Assembly: GCA_947044365.1 (NCBI GenBank)
Contig: OX345637.1
Span: 2,461,001-2,525,000 of the forward strand
Direction: 5' to 3'
DNA length: 64,000 bases
DNA from: Petrosia ficiformis
Lineage: Eukaryota > Porifera > Demospongiae > Haplosclerida > Petrosiidae
The notes below the pieces were generated by a model. It had not been told where the DNA came from. It was given only the letters and a program-made list of their open reading frames with translations, and did not search any database. Both the position numbers and the translations under genes were made by a program. Position 1 is the stretch's first letter, and the number at the start of each line of letters is the position of its first letter. This document shows positions 60,501 through 64,000 of this stretch, in pieces.

Positions 60501-63190
60501 TATACATATATCTACAATCATGTAACAAATTTCTTTGTTGTTTAGCCAATTAGACACAATCCATCAAAATTTCCATATTATAAACAGGATATCACTAATA
60601 TTTATATATCTATGTATCTAAGTTAATAGTCTTAAAGCCTCTGTCAATATCCTGTGACATACATGGGATATTCACCTGATATAATGATTTAGAAATACTA
60701 TAGACATGTGTTATGATTTTCTGTTAATAATGAAGTCATACATGTATATACATAACACTGTATTGTAATTCTACAGATACACTTACCAGATAATGTAACT
60801 ATGAGATTTGCCCACTCCTTATCATCACTTGTGATGAGTCCAACAAATGTATTACTTGTTGTGTTTGGAGGAAAGAGAAGTATGCTTGGTAATTTAATCA
60901 GTGATACACATGTTATTGAACTTGGTGAGTATACACATTTCCACACATTCTCATTTGTATAATTAATATTTCATATCACTAGATATATACTGTGTTGTGT
61001 ATTAAATGAAAAATTCATGAAATTTGTGAATTTTAATCATTCCTGAGTTTTAATTAACATCCTGTATAAATATACTGTTCATTACATTATTTGATGATAT
61101 ATACTGTTTCAAGCTAGTGTTATATAAACATGTTATTATTCGTTACTTGAAGCCATATAGTATAAGTTATGTTTAATTAGTATTTTATATAATATGTACT
61201 AACTTGTTCAGTGATATGATATTGTTAATAAGTGTTACCTCTTTTAAATGTAGTACATGTCACATTCTTGTATTGTTAGTGTATTGTGAATACACATAAT
61301 TATATACATGTTATAAATTAATTACATGTTATAATACAAATCTTGAATATATTACAATATTTATATCCTATTTGACATTATGATATTTAATACATGTAGT
61401 GTATACTAATGATGAGTGGTTAGTGGAACATGTATGGGACATGACAGAATTGACCACTAACAATGATGTCTACCAGAGAAGACTGAAGGAGATACAGAAA
61501 GAGGGACCAGTACTCGCCATGATAAAAAAAAGTGAACATATAGCTTTATCATCAGGAGAACAAGAGGAAGAGTTGATACGAGCGAGAGATGAAATTCGTA
61601 TCCTAAAAATACAATTAGAAGAGTCGCGCCAAGAGACAACCCAAATAAGAAGACAAGCCAAGGAGACTCAACAAACTCTTCAGGATGTTATGGAGACTCA
61701 CCAACAAGAAATGAGACGATCTAATACAAGACTACAAGTCCAAATAGAAGAGACACAAGCCCAATTACAGGAGACACAAGTCCAAACACAAGTATGAATC
61801 TATAAGTAGTAAAAATAGGGCGAAGAGAAACAACGGAATTGCTGAATTAGTTGAAATCCCTATATTACGCATTCTAAATACCATAATACATATGCAAACC
61901 ACAGAATACAATAATAATGTGATGCTTGAGTGAGAATCAAAACGTCCTGATATAATCTGAACCACGTGACTACACCTAACATACTTCTTATACCATATTA
62001 GTTTATACATTATTATAACCATTTCCTCCATTTCTGCCACTCCACTGTTTCCCTTCTAATAATAAATATTATCACAGTAGTATTAACATAGTATTGATGT
62101 AATTATTTAGGTATTGTATTATATCATTTCATTTCAAGCACAGTAAAAACCATTTGACATTGGAGTCCCATTTCCACTATGTATACATACATAGACTAGT
62201 TTCAGAAATCAAATTTCTAATATATTTATAATTTATAATTATAAGTATTGTGTTGTGTATATTCTAACATATTTAATATGTATTTGCCTAAATCAGGTAT
62301 ATTTCAAATATCAAAAGGCACGGCACATTCATTTGTATTGATATATTATTCTCTTATAGCAAATTAGACAAGATAAACAAGAGCTTCAAACAAGAGTTCA
62401 GGAACAACAAGAGGAGATTCATCACCTTCGTACACAAGTTGAAAACCCTCATTGGGTAATTCAGAAGGAAGAAGTACAAATGACACAAGAGATTCTTGGA
62501 ACAGGAGGATGGGGTGAAGTGAAGGTTGGTATATTCAGAGGTACCAAGGTAGCAGTAAAATGTCTTTATCAGGTGATTCTATCAGAATACAATCTCGGCC
62601 TCTTCTCTAGAGAAATGAATATTGCCTCTCGTATTCGTCATCCTAACCTCCTTCAATTTATAGGAGCCACTAGAGTTGGTAATCCCATGATATTGACAGA
62701 ACTCATGCCTACCAGTCTTCGTAAGGAACTGGAGAAGACCCCCCTAACACGACCTCAGATTCTAAATATTGGTCATGGTGTAGCATCTGCACTTAACTAC
62801 CTTCACTTATGGAAACCCCATCCAATCCTTCATCGTGATGTTAGCAGTGCCAATGTCCTCCTAGAACGATCAGGAAGTGGACAATGGAAGGGGAAACTGT
62901 CTGACTATGGATCTGCCAATCTTCTTCAAGATGTTCGTACAGTAGCTCCTGGTAGTCCTGCATATGCTGCTCCTGAAGCTCAATCTCCAAATCTTCATTC
63001 TCCTAAAATGGATGTTTACAGTTTTGGAATCCTGTTTGCAGAAATGGTTACCTGTCGTCTACCATCTGCTATTGTATTTGAGAGAAGAGAACAACTTCCA
63101 GTGGCCTTCCATCAAATCACTCGTAGAGCGTTGTACCACTCAAGATCCCCAAACCCGTCCTACGATCGAACAAGTTCTAGAAGACATTAA
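54558..63190 (+). CDS. Kelch-propeller / coiled-coil / TKL-type kinase, gene B, C-lobe frameshifted
   Basis: Eight exons join in phase to 755 codons: 54558-54582, 54639-54797, 57488-57856, 58308-58471, 60173-60352, 60777-60924, 61400-61791, 62360-63190. Structure matches gene A exon for exon. The kelch part keeps YCWGG, YYFGGWCG, LLVVGG, LLYGG, MITIGG and VVFGG. The coiled coil is 20 residues shorter, with fewer 7-residue repeats. Kinase motifs present: G-loop, Lys546, HRD 637-639, DYG 661-663, APE 683-685, DVYSFG. An 8-bp deletion near 63096 relative to gene A shifts the frame from about residue 724. The protein therefore ends with an unrelated tail (stop at 63190) and loses the conserved Arg of the final helices. 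The lost frame is still legible to 63200. Possibly a weakened or scaffold kinase, or an early pseudogene. Introns hold copy-specific MITEs. Confidence 0.8.
56232..56668. mobile_element. MITE in intron 2 of kelch-kinase B
   Basis: Begins CACTGCAAAAAAATAG and ends with the inverted TTTTTTGCAGTG; 437 bp, noncoding. Gene A lacks it at the same position ('gttgcaattgtttaggtgta'), so it inserted after the duplication or was lost from A. A TA dinucleotide flanks both sides. Confidence 0.8.
59499..59714. mobile_element. Foldback MITE in intron 4 of kelch-kinase B
   Basis: 216 bp, almost entirely two ~99-bp inverted arms starting CACTGTAAAAATTAGTGGG around an 18-bp centre. The arms differ at very few bases, suggesting youth. 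It is absent from gene A at 26650. Termini resemble those of the element at 56232. Confidence 0.85.
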
Positions 63191-64000
63191 TACATTGTAA
63201 AACTTCATTGTTGTTTTTTTTTATAATTATTTTATATAGTAATGTAGACCACTTATACAGAGTAGTGTATTTCAGCGATATAGCTTTTGTAGCATTAGTT
63301 ATTTTTGTATTAACAATTTTCATTTTGCTGATTATATTTTTAATTTTTGTTAAGTCAATGGTGTGTTATACAACTTGAGAAACTGTTCTGTTTTTGCCTT
63401 GTCAAATTGTATTCTCACTGAATATAAGTGTAACCTGTACCTCTATACAACTAGCTCCTATATATCTGTTACCAGTGGATAAAAATTAAAGCAGACTGTA
63501 TCATAATGGTTTTTTTATGCATAAGATTTAGTGGTGCATGGAGCTCGTTTCTCTCAGAAAGGATGGAGCTGGAACTCAGAATTTACTGCAGAAAAACACA
63601 TTCCCATCCCACACATGAGAACTGAGTATGCAAGTTGCATATATACTGGACTGATTACTTCATGTATCAGATGAATTCTGATAATACACAGGTATAGTTA
63701 AACAGTTTGTCATCTATCTGTATACCTTAGATTCAGAAGTATGTTTATTAATTTTCAAATATTTTCCATTGAGCTTGATAATAACATTTCGTGTTTCCCA
63801 ACAAAATAGATATCATAAATACATGTGTAATCCTTGTTATATAATATTACGATAACTGTATATCTATTTCAAGCCAGGATATAAACATGTAGATTGAGAT
63901 AATTATAGTATCTGTACTAATATTGAATCTATTAAGAGGGAAAAAAGAGAATAATCATGTGACTCATTATATACATGTACATGTATGTTAGTGACAGAAA
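63191..64000. other. 3' flank of kelch-kinase B
   Basis: The first ~310 bases match the flank of gene A (to 30540). From about 63845 the sequence again follows unit 1 (32050-32220) to the window end. No gene seen. Confidence 0.6.

Overview
The window looks like AT-rich nuclear DNA of an early-branching marine animal. A demosponge such as Amphimedon is the best guess. The basis is multi-exon genes with GT-AG introns, very abundant TACATGTA-type minisatellites, many small foldback transposons, and genes joining a kelch propeller, a coiled coil and a TKL-type kinase. The species call is inference, because no ribosomal, mitochondrial or other marker gene is present.

The main structure is a tandem segmental duplication. 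Unit 1 runs from base 1 to about 37033 and unit 2 from 37034 to the end. The same landmarks recur in the same order: a short exon-like fragment (1 / 37034), TACATGTA minisatellites, shared noncoding DNA (1431-2985 / 39372-41040), a 44-bp satellite, an exon-like block (8462 / 43265), a Tc1/mariner relic (8774 / 46500), a CATA tetranucleotide array (9350 / 47110), and the kelch-kinase gene (21801 / 54558). Between the landmarks each unit carries its own insertions and deletions.

Unit 1: 44-bp satellite arrays (2985-7985) hold a BEL/Pao retrotransposon fragment split by an inversion. Then come Tc1 and LINE relics, a 1.1-kb CATA array, several MITEs (one with a clean 8-bp target duplication), and kelch-kinase gene A (21801-30227, 8 exons, 785 aa, intact). 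After it lie a decayed KDZ-type transposase with a chromo-like segment (33340-34370) and tandem-repeat clusters (32.5-35.6 kb).

Unit 2: it keeps a 3-kb block absent from unit 1, with two tail-to-tail BEN-domain genes and a TNP2-like transposase piece. A KDZ-type transposase gene with good splice phases follows (47376-48917), then a ~160-bp tandem array hosting a tRNA-derived SINE, a frameshifted MULE transposase, and the first 243 codons of a ubiquitin-specific protease gene (USP). The USP is head-to-head with kelch-kinase gene B (54558-63190), 139 bp away.

The kelch-kinase pair is the biological centre. Predicted roles are propeller as binding surface, Gln-rich heptad coiled coil as oligomerisation stalk, and TKL kinase as output. 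Between copies the kinase exon is almost unchanged and mostly synonymous, while the propeller exons differ mainly by amino-acid-changing substitutions clustered just after the Gly-Gly motifs. That pattern fits a diversifying sensor. Copy B also has an 8-bp deletion that scrambles the end of its kinase.
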